Both the position numbers and the translations under genes were made by a program. Below the pieces are notes generated by a model. That model searched no databases. It had not been told where the DNA came from and saw only the letters and a list, made by a program, of their open reading frames with translations. From positions 8,267,001 to 8,331,000 of the forward strand of contig NZ_CP022221.1 in the NCBI RefSeq assembly GCF_004114935.1: 64,000 nucleotides of DNA, read 5' to 3'. Origin of the DNA: Bradyrhizobium zhanjiangense. GTDB lineage: Bacteria; Pseudomonadota; Alphaproteobacteria; Rhizobiales; Xanthobacteraceae. This document shows positions 1-8,730 of this stretch, in pieces (the first letter of the stretch is position 1; each line of letters opens with the position of its first letter).

Positions 1-812
1 AGCAGAAAGGCGAACAGGTTGCGGTAGCTGGTGCCGAACACGGCGACGCCGTAGCTTTCGACCAATCCGAGCAGCAGGCTGCCGACCACCGCGCCCGGCA
101 CGTTGCCGGCGCCGCCGACGACTTCGGCAACGACGCCCTTGAGCGTGGCCTGAAGGCTCATCGCGGTGTCGATCTGGTTGTAGTACATGCCGACCAGCAT
201 GCCGGAGACACCGCCGAGCGCTGCCGCAATGCCGAACACGGCCTGATTGACCCGGTTGACGTCGACGCCCATCTGCATCGCGGCGTCACGGTCCTGCGCG
301 GTGGCACGCACCGCCCAGCCGAGCTTGGTATAGCGCAGGAACACGAACAGCAGCAGCGCGCTGGCGATGCCAACGCTGGCAATGAGCAGATCAAGCGGCC
401 CGATCGTGCCGTTGCCGACCTGGAAGCGGACGTCCGGCAATTGGCTCGGCAACGCGCGCGGATTGGGCGAGAAGGTCAGCATCACCAGCTGATCGAGCAC
501 GAAACTGATGCCGATCGTCGCCAAGAGCGGCGCGATACGCACCGAGTTCTGCAGCGGACGGAGGCCGAACCGCTCGATGATCAACCCGACGATCGCGGCG
601 GCGACCGCGACCACGATGATGGTGAGCAGCAGCGGTGTATGCAGCTGCACCACCGCGACCCAGCCGATATAGGCGCCGACGAGATAGATCGAGCCCTGGG
701 CAAAGTTGATCAACCGGCTGACGCCGAAGATCAGCGCGAGCCCGACCGCAACGAGGGCATAGACATTGCCGACGATCAGTCCGTTGATCGTGTAGTCGAG
801 CCAGGAAGCCAC
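1..812 (-). CDS. livH: Branched-chain amino acid ABC transporter permease, LivH type (3' end cut by window)
   Basis: Inner-membrane permease subunit of a HAAT-family ABC importer. Translating the complement from the GTG at 812 gives a strongly hydrophobic protein beginning [16 protein letters not shown], with [15 protein letters not shown] near the N-terminus. This is the classic LivH/BPD_transp_2 signature. About 270 codons are present; the family is usually about 290 residues, so only the last helix is lost beyond position 1. No in-frame ATG lies upstream, so GTG is the chosen start. It sits 53 nt downstream of a LivK-type binding protein on the same strand, and livM, livG and livF probably follow outside the window. 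The substrate is not known; the enzyme genes upstream suggest something other than a plain amino acid. Confidence 0.85.
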   Translation of the reverse strand, partial: MASWLDYTINGLIVGNVYALVAVGLALIFGVSRLINFAQGSIYLVGAYIGWVAVVQLHTPLLLTIIVVAVAAAIVGLIIERFGLRPLQNSVRIAPLLATIGISFVLDQLVMLTFSPNPRALPSQLPDVRFQVGNGTIGPLDLLIASVGIASALLLFVFLRYTKLGWAVRATAQDRDAAMQMGVDVNRVNQAVFGIAAALGGVSGMLVGMYYNQIDTAMSLQATLKGVVAEVVGGAGNVPGAVVGSLLLGLVESYGVAVFGTSYRNLFAFL

Positions 813-865
813 GCGAAGGTCCCAAGTTGAGAGAAGCGGCCGGAGCGGATGCTCCGGCCATCGTG

Positions 866-2023
866 TCAGGTCGGCTTGCCGTCCCAGAGCGCGAACTGAC
901 CCTTGCGCACGACGAGCTCGGCGTTCATGGCGCCTTTGACGCGACGGCTCTCGACGTCGAACGTCGCCGAGCCGAAGATGACGCTGGAGACGTCCTTGAC
1001 CTTGGCGAAAGCGTCGCGGATGGCGCGGCGGTCGGTGCCGCCGATCTTGAGGACGGCAGCGGCCATGTTCATCGCGTCATAGGAATAGGCGTTGAAGGCG
1101 TCAGGCTCCTGCCCACCATATTTCGCCTTGAAGCCCGTGATGAATTTCTTCACCTCGGGCCGCGGGTCTTGGGGGAAATAGCGCGTGCCGAGATGAACGT
1201 CCTCGACCGCCTCGCCGCCGAGCTCCAGGAATTTCGGCGAGTAGACCGAGCTCGCCGCGCAGATGGTCTGCTTCAGGCCGACCTGGCGCGCCTGACGGGC
1301 GATCAGCGCGCCGTCGGAATAATAGGAGATCAGGATCAGCCCGTCCGGATTGGCATCGCGCACGCGCACCAGGGTGGAGCGAAAATCGCGCTCCTCCGCG
1401 ATGTAGCCTTCGGTCACCGCGATCTCGGCGCCGTATTCCTTGGCCGCCTTGACGAAATGGTCACGGCTGGTGCGGCCCCAATCGGTGTTGAGGTGCAGCA
1501 CCGCGAGCTTCTTCAGGCCGAGGCGCCTGACGGCGTAGGACGCCAGGAGCGGCTGCTCGTCGGCCTGGCTCACGGACGTGCTCCACATGAAGTCGCCGCC
1601 CTTGGTGAAATCGGGGTGCGAATTGGTGAAGCCGAACTGAACGAGGCCGCCGCGCTGATAGATCGGCGAGGCCGCCATCGAGGCGGGACTCGAGAAGTCG
1701 CCGAGCTCCATGACGATGCGGGCATCGGAGACGAACTTCTGGGCGATCGCCACCGACTGGCGCGGATCGCTCTGGCTGTCCTCGAATTGGTAGGCGAGCT
1801 TGCGGCCGTTGATGCCGCCGGCAGCCATGATCTCGTCGAGCGCGAGATCAAAGCCCTGCTTCCACTGCGCGCCATATTGCGCGTTCGGGCCGGTCAAGGG
1901 ACCGCTGACGCCGAGCAGGATCGGCTCGGAAGATTGCGCGAAGGCCGCGCGCGAGAAGGCGGCTCCTGCCATCATGGCGGCGAGCGAGCCCTTGACCAGG
2001 GACCGACGATCGATGTTGCTCAT
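866..2023 (-). CDS. ABC transporter substrate-binding protein, LivK/Peripla_BP_6 type
   Basis: Periplasmic binding protein of 385 aa that feeds the adjacent LivH permease. The N-terminus [17 protein letters not shown] has a twin-arginine motif, followed by a hydrophobic stretch and an AFAQ cleavage site, so Tat export is likely. The mature part starts [19 protein letters not shown], typical of the type-1 periplasmic fold. The ATG at 2023 is preferred to one four codons upstream because it places the RR motif in the usual position. It lies 59 nt after the CMD/AhpD gene and 53 nt before livH in an unbroken minus-strand operon. The ligand cannot be read from sequence. Confidence 0.88.
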   Translation of the reverse strand: MSNIDRRSLVKGSLAAMMAGAAFSRAAFAQSSEPILLGVSGPLTGPNAQYGAQWKQGFDLALDEIMAAGGINGRKLAYQFEDSQSDPRQSVAIAQKFVSDARIVMELGDFSSPASMAASPIYQRGGLVQFGFTNSHPDFTKGGDFMWSTSVSQADEQPLLASYAVRRLGLKKLAVLHLNTDWGRTSRDHFVKAAKEYGAEIAVTEGYIAEERDFRSTLVRVRDANPDGLILISYYSDGALIARQARQVGLKQTICAASSVYSPKFLELGGEAVEDVHLGTRYFPQDPRPEVKKFITGFKAKYGGQEPDAFNAYSYDAMNMAAAVLKIGGTDRRAIRDAFAKVKDVSSVIFGSATFDVESRRVKGAMNAELVVRKGQFALWDGKPT

Positions 2024-2082
2024 GCACGGCTCCATCCATTCAGTGTTGAAACAAGCAGCAATTTCTATGCCGCTGCGACTGC

Positions 2083-2667
2083 CTATTTCGAGGGCTCGCC
2101 GAGCGACAGCATCAGCCGGTTGGCCCAGTTGAAGAACGACGCGCCATTGATGACGTCGACGATCTCGGCATCGTCGAGACCGGCGCGGCGCAGCTCCTCG
2201 ACATTATCGGGGCCGAACGCGATCGGCGTTGCGGCCAGCGCCACCGACGCCTTGACGACGGCATTCCAGCGCTCGCCGAGATCGGCCTTGACGCCTTCGT
2301 CGAGCAGACGCTGCACGTCGTCGCGACGCTTGGAGTAAGTGCTGGCGAAGCGCGCATGCACGGAGGCGCAATAGATGCAGCCGTTGTAGCGCGAGGTTGC
2401 TGCCGCCGCGAGCTCTCGCTCGGCGCGCGGCAGGCCGTCGGCGACGTTGTAGAAGATGTCCTTGTCGGTCTTGGTGCGGGCTTCCAGCACCTCGGGATCG
2501 CGCACCAGCAGGCGGAAATATTCCGACTTGGCGCGGGCGCGATCGACGAGGCCGGCGAAATGCCGCTCGGTCAATTCGGCCTCGGGCAGCGGATCGATCC
2601 ACGACACCCAGCCGAGCTCGTCCTGGGTAAAGACGACGGGCGGATTGACATTGTTTGCAGCACTCAT
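2083..2667 (-). CDS. Alkylhydroperoxidase-domain (CMD) protein, Avi_7169 family
   Basis: A 194-aa protein of the carboxymuconolactone decarboxylase/AhpD fold. The motif CIYCASVH puts C97, C100 and H104 in the CxxC-x3-H arrangement of AhpD-type peroxidases, so a thiol-based reaction is possible. The WVSWIDPLPEAEL start and the length match what I know as the Avi_7169 family, which occurs next to Avi_7170-family proteins and a luciferase-like monooxygenase. It is 12 nt downstream of the Avi_7170 homologue, so probably cotranscribed. The physiological reaction is unknown; peroxide reduction or a decarboxylase/lyase step are both conceivable. Confidence 0.85.
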   Translation of the reverse strand: MSAANNVNPPVVFTQDELGWVSWIDPLPEAELTERHFAGLVDRARAKSEYFRLLVRDPEVLEARTKTDKDIFYNVADGLPRAERELAAAATSRYNGCIYCASVHARFASTYSKRRDDVQRLLDEGVKADLGERWNAVVKASVALAATPIAFGPDNVEELRRAGLDDAEIVDVINGASFFNWANRLMLSLGEPSK

Positions 2668-2679
2668 GATGCGATCTCC

Positions 2680-3300
2680 TTACGCGCCGGCCGCGGTGCG
2701 CCCGAGCGAAGCGCCGAGCACGCGCAGACCAGTGACGACGCGCACCTGGAACGACAGGAACGCAACGAGCTGGGAGAAGGTGACGATGCCAGTGCTCGAC
2801 CAGCCGGCGGCGAGCAGCGCCTTCATGTCGGCGGAGGCGGCATCGCGGGGACGGAATACCAGGAGATGCGCATGCTCGAACGCCGCAACAAGCCGGGTGC
2901 CGAGATCACGCTTACGCTCCGCGCTCACGCGGTAGATCAGGCCGGCCTTGTTCTCGATCGACAACGGGCCAGCCGGAAAGGCGCCATACGGGCCCGAGGT
3001 CTGGCCGCGCTCGATCTCCAGCTGGATCGCCGCGACGAGCGCCGCTCCATCCGCATTCGCCGCAAGCTTCTCGCGATAGAAGGCAGCGACGGGAGACTCG
3101 CCATGGAGCCCGGTCACGAAAGCCGCGATCGCGGCTCGCTCTACAAGCGAGAACTCGCTCGCGTCGATCGGCTCGAATAGTGAAAGATAGCTCTTCTGGG
3201 CATTCTCGCGCGCCTGAAGGCGGCGTGCGCGGATGGCATCCAGGGCCGATCCCGGTTCGATCCCGGCGAGCGTGTCGATGATATCTTTTGTTGCCATCAT
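2680..3300 (-). CDS. CMD-domain protein, Avi_7170 family
   Basis: A 206-aa, largely helical protein with carboxymuconolactone-decarboxylase-like organisation (SLVERAAIAAFVTGLHG in the first half, FSQLVAFLSFQVRVVTGL in the second). Unlike its neighbour it has no CxxC motif, so it is either a non-redox paralogue or a partner subunit. Two consecutive ATG codons stand at the start. It is the second enzyme gene of the operon, 34 nt after the luciferase-like monooxygenase and 12 nt before the Avi_7169 homologue. Strict co-occurrence of these two families is established knowledge; the substrate is not. Confidence 0.83.
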   Translation of the reverse strand: MMATKDIIDTLAGIEPGSALDAIRARRLQARENAQKSYLSLFEPIDASEFSLVERAAIAAFVTGLHGESPVAAFYREKLAANADGAALVAAIQLEIERGQTSGPYGAFPAGPLSIENKAGLIYRVSAERKRDLGTRLVAAFEHAHLLVFRPRDAASADMKALLAAGWSSTGIVTFSQLVAFLSFQVRVVTGLRVLGASLGRTAAGA

Positions 3301-3334
3301 TCAGCCTCGTGCAACGCCATCCTGTTCGTTCGGG

Positions 3335-4369
3335 TTAGCCCGCCAATGCCACCCCAGGCGCCGTCCGAGTCCAGCCCAGCGCCGGCGCGACCTTGTCCGC
3401 GACCAGCTCGATCGAGCGTAGGATATAGGGATGCGGCGCATCGACCGAATGCGCCTGGAACACCAGATCGGTCACCCGTTCCAACGTGGCATCGGTGCGG
3501 AGCGAGGTGATGACGTCGTCGGCCGCGCCGACATGGGTGTCGAACGCGGTGATCATCTCCTCCAGCGTCTCGCCGGGCTTGGCGTGGCCGCCCTTGAGGA
3601 ATTGCGGCAGCGCGCGCCGCAGTCCGATGTCGGCAAGGCGCATCGCCTCAGTGCGGTCGTCGGCGACAAAGACGCTGCGCGAGGCCATGATGCGCGGCTC
3701 GCGTCCTGGTGGCAGAGCTTCCAGATAGGCGTCGATGATCGGATTCTGGATCTCAGACAGTGTTGCACGCGGCGCCTCCTTGGTCCGCGGCTGGGTGCGC
3801 GACAGCAGCAAGCCATCGCCGGCCTTGCCGGCACGGGCACCGCCCGCGACCGAGAATGTCGCCTGCCAGATGCGCTTGTCCAATTCCGGTCGCTGCGGAT
3901 AGAGCGTGTCGCCACCATCAAGCGGCTTGCCGGCCAGCGCGGTGCGGACGACGTCGAGATTCCGGGCAAAGATCTCGTTGCGCTGCGCGCTATCGAGACC
4001 GAAGGCGGCGAAGGCCGACGGGTTGCCGCCAGTGCCGACGCCGAGCTCGAAACGGCCATTGCAGAGCAGATCGAGCACCGCGGCATCCTCCGCCACTCTC
4101 ACGGCGCTCTCGAGCGGTAAGGTGACGATGCCGGTGCCGAGGCGGATGCGCGAGGTCTGCGCGGCGACGTAGCCGAGGAAGGCGAAGGGCGACGGCAGGC
4201 CGCCTTCGCGCTCGTGGAAATGATGCTGCGCGATCCAGGCGGAATCGAGCCCCGCCTTTTCCGCGCGCACGATCTGCTCGGCCGCGAAGCGATATCGCTC
4301 GGCCGGGGGAGCCTCGTCGAGCAGCCGCGTGAAAAATCCCAGTCGTTTCAGGTTTGCAAAGCGTTTCAT
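3335..4369 (-). CDS. Putative FMN-dependent luciferase-like monooxygenase, KPN_01858 family
   Basis: A 344-aa TIM-barrel flavoprotein of the bacterial luciferase-like (LLM) class, expected to use reduced FMN and O2. Visible family features are AGLDSAWIAQHHFHEREGG, RIRLGTGIVTLPLESAVRVAEDAAVLD (split here by its positions near residues 60-90) and GRFELGVGTGGNP. The ATG at 4369 follows a GGGGT Shine-Dalgarno-like stretch and gives MKRFANLKRLGFFTRL; an upstream in-frame extension looks unlike coding sequence. Homologues typically neighbour paired CMD proteins and ABC importers, as here. A role in oxidative attack on an imported, perhaps sulfur- or nitrogen-containing, compound is inference. Confidence 0.86.
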   Translation of the reverse strand: MKRFANLKRLGFFTRLLDEAPPAERYRFAAEQIVRAEKAGLDSAWIAQHHFHEREGGLPSPFAFLGYVAAQTSRIRLGTGIVTLPLESAVRVAEDAAVLDLLCNGRFELGVGTGGNPSAFAAFGLDSAQRNEIFARNLDVVRTALAGKPLDGGDTLYPQRPELDKRIWQATFSVAGGARAGKAGDGLLLSRTQPRTKEAPRATLSEIQNPIIDAYLEALPPGREPRIMASRSVFVADDRTEAMRLADIGLRRALPQFLKGGHAKPGETLEEMITAFDTHVGAADDVITSLRTDATLERVTDLVFQAHSVDAPHPYILRSIELVADKVAPALGWTRTAPGVALAG

Positions 4370-4489
4370 ACGACCCCTGCCGGGCGAGGATGGGCCCCGA
4401 TGATGTCGGTTGCCGCGGCTCCAGACAAGCGGGCATTGCGCAGGGCTGCCCGTCGGCATCGCCCCTGCGCTGAAGCCTGGGCAGACTGC

Positions 4490-5272
4490 CTACCAGCTCG
4501 GCAGCACCGCGCCCTTGAACTTGGTCAGGACGAACTCCTTGACCTCGGGGGTGTGGTAGCTGTCGATGAGGGTCTTGACCCAGGGCTTGTCCTTGTCCGC
4601 GCTGCGAACGGCGATCAGGTTGACATAGGGCCCCTTCGGGTCCTCGCGCAGGATCGGATCCTTGACGGGATCGAGTCCCGCCTGAGTTGCATAATTGGTG
4701 TTGATCGCGGCAGCGTCGACATCGTCGAGCGCGCGCGGCGCCTGCGCCGCATCGACCTCGATGAATTTCAGCTTCTTGGGATTCTCGGTGATATCGAGCA
4801 CCGTCGGCTTGAAGCCGGTGCCCTCCTTCAGCTTGATCACGCCCTTGTCGCGCAGCAGCAGCAGCACGCGACCACCGTTGGTCGGATCGTTGGGGATCGA
4901 GACCTTGCCGCCGTCGGGAATCTCGGCGAAGGCCTTGTGCTTCTTCGAATACACGCCGATCGGGAAGTTCACGGTGAGCGCGACGGCCTCGATCTTGTAG
5001 CCGCGGTCGGCCTTCTGGTTGTCCAGGTAAGGCTGGTTCTGGAATGAATTGGCCTGAATCTCGCCGGCATCGAGCGCCGCGTTCGGCACGACATAGTCGG
5101 AGAACTCGATCAGCTGGATGTCGAGGCCCTGCTTGGCGGCGATCGGCTTCACCGCTTCCAGGATCTGCGCGTGCGGTCCCGGCGTCACGCCGATCTTGAT
5201 GGTCTCGGCGGTGGCTGCGGCCGACCAAGCGGCAAGCACGGTCGCGAGGATCAGGGGAAGGCGAAACGACAT
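4490..5272 (-). CDS. MetQ/NlpA-family ABC substrate-binding protein
   Basis: A 260-aa periplasmic binding protein of the methionine/NlpA family: ETIKIGVTPGPHAQILEAVK at the mature N-terminus and FSDYVVPNAALDAGEIQANS, PNDPTNGGRVLLLL further on. The signal peptide ends in ATA-ET and has no lipobox cysteine, so it should be a soluble periplasmic protein and not a lipoprotein. No MetN or MetI gene is adjacent; the only transport partners here are LivK and LivH types. It is the first gene of the minus-strand operon, 120 nt before the luciferase-like monooxygenase. The ligand may be a methionine-like or other organosulfur molecule, which is inference. Confidence 0.88.
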   Translation of the reverse strand: MSFRLPLILATVLAAWSAAATAETIKIGVTPGPHAQILEAVKPIAAKQGLDIQLIEFSDYVVPNAALDAGEIQANSFQNQPYLDNQKADRGYKIEAVALTVNFPIGVYSKKHKAFAEIPDGGKVSIPNDPTNGGRVLLLLRDKGVIKLKEGTGFKPTVLDITENPKKLKFIEVDAAQAPRALDDVDAAAINTNYATQAGLDPVKDPILREDPKGPYVNLIAVRSADKDKPWVKTLIDSYHTPEVKEFVLTKFKGAVLPSW

Positions 5273-5600
5273 CTTGGTCTCCGTAGGTCTTCGGCAATGA
5301 TGGAACCGTATTCGCTTCTCTGCCGCGCGAAATCAATGAAATTGAAATCCATATTGGCAGGTCGTGGCGGGCGCACTTTCTCCATTCGGCACCAAACAGG
5401 AAACGAAATCACGGCGACGGCGCCTTCCGCAGAGGCGCGTCACGGTGCTGGCGATTGGTGTTGTCAGCATCCGCTAAGGCCAGCGCTCCAGGGGTCATGT
5501 GTGGCAATTTCCTGGCGGCTGCAATGAATCTCCGACTGGGGCAACATCACGAAACTTGATGCGCCAGCAGTGACCGGGTTAGCGTTTCGGCGCGGCCTTA

Positions 5601-5626
5601 GAACTTCCCCAAGTTCACGTAAGTTC
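5601..5626. promoter_or_regulatory. Candidate operator in the 525-bp divergent intergenic region 5273-5797
   Basis: Between the divergent MetQ-type and family-5 binding-protein genes lies 525 bp without a credible gene. It contains GAACTT (5601-5606), a 4-nt spacer, AAGTTC (5611-5616) and a further AAGTTC at 5621-5626. This is a perfect 6-bp inverted repeat followed by a direct copy 10 bp later, one helical turn. That spacing suits a dimeric regulator able to control both directions. No regulator gene lies beside it, so the assignment is only structural. Confidence 0.3.
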
Positions 5627-5797
5627 GCACTGGATCGCCGCCTGCTCTCGGGCGGCGATCCGGGTCGTCGCCCGCAGGGGTGCTCCACATCGTCATTTCG
5701 TCGCAGGGCCTTGCGGCCTTGCCGGCATTGCCGCCTTGTGCATGATGCAACATGATGGCTGCTGGCGACGATTTGTCTTCGAGGTGGAGGTCATCCG

Positions 5798-7585
5798 ATG
5801 AACGAGAACGAAATCCGCAATCTGGTCGCGGAAGTGAAGCAAGGCACGCTGTCGCGACGCTCGTTCATCCAAAAGGTGGCTGCGATCGGAATCGCAGCGC
5901 CGATCGCGAGCCAGATCCTGGTCTGGAACGATGTGGCGATGGCGGACGCCACGTTGCCGTACAAGCCGGCCAAGGCCGGCGGCGGCGGTCCGCTCAGGCT
6001 CCTGTTCTGGCAGGCCCCGACCCTGCTCAACCCACATTTCGCGATCGGCACCAAGGACCAGATGGCCTCGCGCGTCTTCTTCGAGCCGCTCGCCGGCTGG
6101 GACAAGGAGGGCAATTTGATCCCCTGCCTCGCCGCCGAGGTCCCGACCAAGGCGAACGGCAGCCTTGCGGCCGACGGCACGAGCGTGATCTGGAAGCTGA
6201 AGCAGGGCGTCAAATGGCACGACGGCAAGCCCTTCACCGCCGACGACGTCGTCTTCACCTGGCAGTACGCCGCGGATCTCGCAACTGCGGCCTACACCAC
6301 GGGATCCTACAAGGACATCAAGGTCGAGAAGATCGACGACCACACCGTCAAGGTGATCTTCAAGGCGCCGACGCCGTTCTGGGCCGATCCCTTCGTCGGC
6401 TCGGTCGGCCAGATCCTGCCGAAGCATCATTTCGGCGACTATACCGGCGCCAAGTCGCGCGAGGCACCGGCCAATCTGAAGCCGGTCGGCACCGGCCCAT
6501 ACAAATTCGTCGAGTTCAAGCCCGGCGACCTGATCCGCGCCGAACGCAACCTCGACTATCACGTCAAGAACCAGCCGCATTTCGACACGCTCGAGATCAA
6601 GGGTGGCGGCGATGCGGTGTCGGCGGCGCGCGCGGTGCTGCAGACCGGCGAGTATGACTTCGCCTGGAACATGCAGGTGGAGGAGGAGGTCCTCAAGCGC
6701 ATGGAGGCGAGCGGCAAGGGCAAGCTCGACATCACGCCGTCCGGCAATGTCGAGTTCATCATCCTCAACACAACCGACCCGTGGACCGAGGTCGACGGCG
6801 AGCGTTCGAACGCCAAGACCAAGCATCCGACGCTGTCCGATCCGGCCGTGCGCCGCGCGATCAACCTCCTGCTCGACCGCGATTCGATCCAGAAATTCAT
6901 CTACGGCCGCGGCGGTGTCGCCACCGCGAGCTTCGTCAACGCGCCCAAGCAGTTCAAGTCGCCCAAGCTCAAATACGAGTTCAGCATCGACAAGGCCAAC
7001 AAGATCCTCGACGAGGCCGGCTGGAAGAAGGGCGCGGACGGCATCCGCGAGAAGGACGGCAAGAAGCTCAAATACGTCTTCCAGACCTCGACCAACGCCC
7101 CGCGCCAGAAGACGCAGGCCATCATCAAGCAGGCCTGCGAGAAGGCCGGCATCGAGATCGAGATCAAAGCGGTCACTGCATCGGTGTTCTTCTCCTCGGA
7201 TGTGGGCAATCCCGACACCTACTCGAAATTCTACGCCGACATGGAGATGTACAACACCACGCAGCCGCAGCCCGATCCGGAGCGGTTCTTGAACCAGTGC
7301 GTCTCCTGGGAGATCGCCAGCAAGGACAACAAATGGCTCGGCCGCAACATCTCCCGCTATTCCGATCCCGAAGCCGACAAGGCCTACAAGGCCGCGCAGA
7401 ACGAGCTCGACCCGGTCAAGCGCGCCGCACTGCTGATCAAGGTCGACGAGACCTTTTGCGAGGCCAACGTCTTCCTGCCGCTGCTCTCCCGCAACGTCGT
7501 CAACGCCAACGTCAACAACCTCATGGTCGACATCTCGGGCTGGGACGTCACGACGTGGAACTTAGCGAGCTGGTATCGCACCTGA
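5798..7585 (+). CDS. ABC transporter substrate-binding protein, family 5 (peptide/opine/nickel type)
   Basis: A 595-aa SBP_bac_5 protein. The N-terminus has TLSRRSFIQKVAAIGIAAPI, a Tat signal with SRRSFIQK. The core shows GVKWHDGKPFTADDVVFTW, a hallmark of DppA/OppA-like proteins, then PVGTGPYKFVEF and DPAVRRAINLLLDRDSI. It carries a coding N-terminal extension before the RR motif, common in alphaproteobacterial homologues. The expected permease and ATPase genes do not follow; the next material is an SDR remnant, so the protein is an orphan here. It may share the divergent regulatory region with the luciferase-like operon. Confidence 0.9.
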   Translation: MNENEIRNLVAEVKQGTLSRRSFIQKVAAIGIAAPIASQILVWNDVAMADATLPYKPAKAGGGGPLRLLFWQAPTLLNPHFAIGTKDQMASRVFFEPLAGWDKEGNLIPCLAAEVPTKANGSLAADGTSVIWKLKQGVKWHDGKPFTADDVVFTWQYAADLATAAYTTGSYKDIKVEKIDDHTVKVIFKAPTPFWADPFVGSVGQILPKHHFGDYTGAKSREAPANLKPVGTGPYKFVEFKPGDLIRAERNLDYHVKNQPHFDTLEIKGGGDAVSAARAVLQTGEYDFAWNMQVEEEVLKRMEASGKGKLDITPSGNVEFIILNTTDPWTEVDGERSNAKTKHPTLSDPAVRRAINLLLDRDSIQKFIYGRGGVATASFVNAPKQFKSPKLKYEFSIDKANKILDEAGWKKGADGIREKDGKKLKYVFQTSTNAPRQKTQAIIKQACEKAGIEIEIKAVTASVFFSSDVGNPDTYSKFYADMEMYNTTQPQPDPERFLNQCVSWEIASKDNKWLGRNISRYSDPEADKAYKAAQNELDPVKRAALLIKVDETFCEANVFLPLLSRNVVNANVNNLMVDISGWDVTTWNLASWYRT

Positions 7586-7650
7586 CGCCGCAGCACGATC
7601 ACGGGGAGCGTGCTCTCCACGACTGTTCACGCGATCATTGACGCTGCGGG

Positions 7651-7774
7651 TCAGATAAACGGCTTGCCGCCGGTGACGGCGAGGGTCCGCCCCTGATATG
7701 TAGCTCGAGAGCGGATCGGCGAGCATGACATAGGCGCTGGCGAGCTCGGCCGGCTCAATGGTCCATCGCAGGCC
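7651..7774 (-). pseudogene. C-terminal remnant of a short-chain dehydrogenase (SDR), frameshifted
   Basis: On the complement the stretch reads GLRWTIEPAELASAYVMLAD, then PLSSYIS, then, after a one-base shift, RTLAVTGGKPFI and a stop at 7651-7653. This is the typical C-terminus of glucose-dehydrogenase-like SDR enzymes. Nothing of the Rossmann N-terminus is present. The shift plus truncation make it a decayed fragment that shows deletion downstream of the orphan family-5 binding-protein gene. Confidence 0.6.
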
Positions 7775-8037
7775 CTTATGAACACCCCTGCACCGGACCC
7801 CATTATCCCTCCACTGTGTGATTCACGTCACAGCAGAATCATCCGCCCTCGCCTACAACAACCGGGCATGGCCGCAAACAAGGTAACGGCGGTACGCACG
7901 AGGCTGGGGAGGCGATCAACAGCTACGGACTTTCGAAGCCGCCAGGGTGAAGACCTCGGCGGCTTTTTTCTATGGCAGGGCGGCCGGCGCAAGCGCCTTG
8001 CGGCCAGTGCCGCCGGCGGCGATCGTCGTTATTTCGG

Positions 8038-8343
8038 TCAAAAGCCTTTCCTTTGTTCGCGCTCTTCTTCCACCTGCCGCTCAGCCTCCAGCCAAAAGTC
8101 CAAGTCGCGGTTGGCCGGACGGCCGGCCTGCTCCCAGAGCTCGTAGGCGCGAGCCCGCACCTTGCCGCGGCGCATCATGCGGAGGAGCTTCTGCGTCAGC
8201 TCCTCGGCAAAGCTCCTGAATCGCGTGACAGTGGTTTCGTCCTTGGCGAGCACCGCCGCTCGCGTTGCGAGCTCGATCTGGTGCTCTATCTTTTGCTGCT
8301 CGTCCACGGTGAACACCGCGCCCTGCGAACGGACCCGCACCAC
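8038..8343 (-). CDS. DUF2934-like small protein
   Basis: About 101 aa from a GTG start. The segment ARAYELWEQAGRPANRDLDF followed by WLEAERQ is the DUF2934 signature, a short helical motif common in rhizobial small proteins. The N-terminal half is helical and charged. No function is known. A second DUF2934 protein lies about 0.4 kb upstream on the same strand, with a palindromic repeat between them. The region 7775-8037 shows nothing else I can support. Confidence 0.65.
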   Translation of the reverse strand: MVRVRSQGAVFTVDEQQKIEHQIELATRAAVLAKDETTVTRFRSFAEELTQKLLRMMRRGKVRARAYELWEQAGRPANRDLDFWLEAERQVEEEREQRKGF

Positions 8344-8446
8344 AGCTCATGCTGCTTAGAGCCTCAATTCATTCTCAAGAGTTCCGTTCCGCGTGCAGCG
8401 CAGACGCAGACCACCATTTCGAAATGAGCCGGCCGTGACGGTTCTC

Positions 8447-8543
8447 AAGCGCGATGAGATTTGGATGAATCGTCATCGCGCTTCAGGTTTCTGTTTATGC
8501 ATGATCTTTCCGGAAAACCGCTTCGCACTTTTCCGGATCATGC
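8447..8543. repeat. Palindromic dispersed repeat (two hairpins)
   Basis: Contains a perfect 11-bp inverted repeat, AAGCGCGATGA at 8447-8457 and its complement at 8473-8483. A second, near-perfect palindrome spans 8499-8543, with GCATGATC and CCGGAAAA arms separated by a 3-nt bulge. I recognise this as a repeat scattered between genes in Bradyrhizobium and Rhodopseudomonas. It lies between two minus-strand genes and could form RNA hairpins or act as a REP-like element. Confidence 0.6.
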
Positions 8544-8544
8544 T

Positions 8545-8730
8545 TTAATGCCACGTCGTATCCGCCTCGACGATCACTGCCCTTGTTTCGGGATCTTCGG
8601 TCGTGTTGCAGGTGCAGGGCATCCCCTCACCACACCGGCAGCCGCCCAACTTCTCACTCCAAGGCCGGAGCGGATGGTTTTCGCAGACCCATCCCAGACC
8701 GTGGCAGAAGGGGCATTTCTTGCGGGTCAC
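8545..8730 (-). CDS. Small cysteine-rich hypothetical protein
   Basis: A 61-aa protein, MTRKKCPFCHGLGWVCENHP at the start, with CPFC, WVCENH and CRCG...CTC cysteine groups that look like a small zinc-binding module. I recall short proteins of this kind in Bradyrhizobium genomes, without assigned function. Its ATG overlaps the stop of the upstream DUF2934 gene in an ATGA arrangement (8727-8730), indicating translational coupling. Confidence 0.65.
   Translation of the reverse strand: MTRKKCPFCHGLGWVCENHPLRPWSEKLGGCRCGEGMPCTCNTTEDPETRAVIVEADTTWH

Noticed and set aside
827..2338. Long plus-strand open frame antisense to the LivK and CMD genes
   Set aside because: Composition is Arg/Asp/Glu/Ala-rich with no family motif. 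It mirrors the codon structure of the minus-strand genes, a usual shadow in high-GC DNA.
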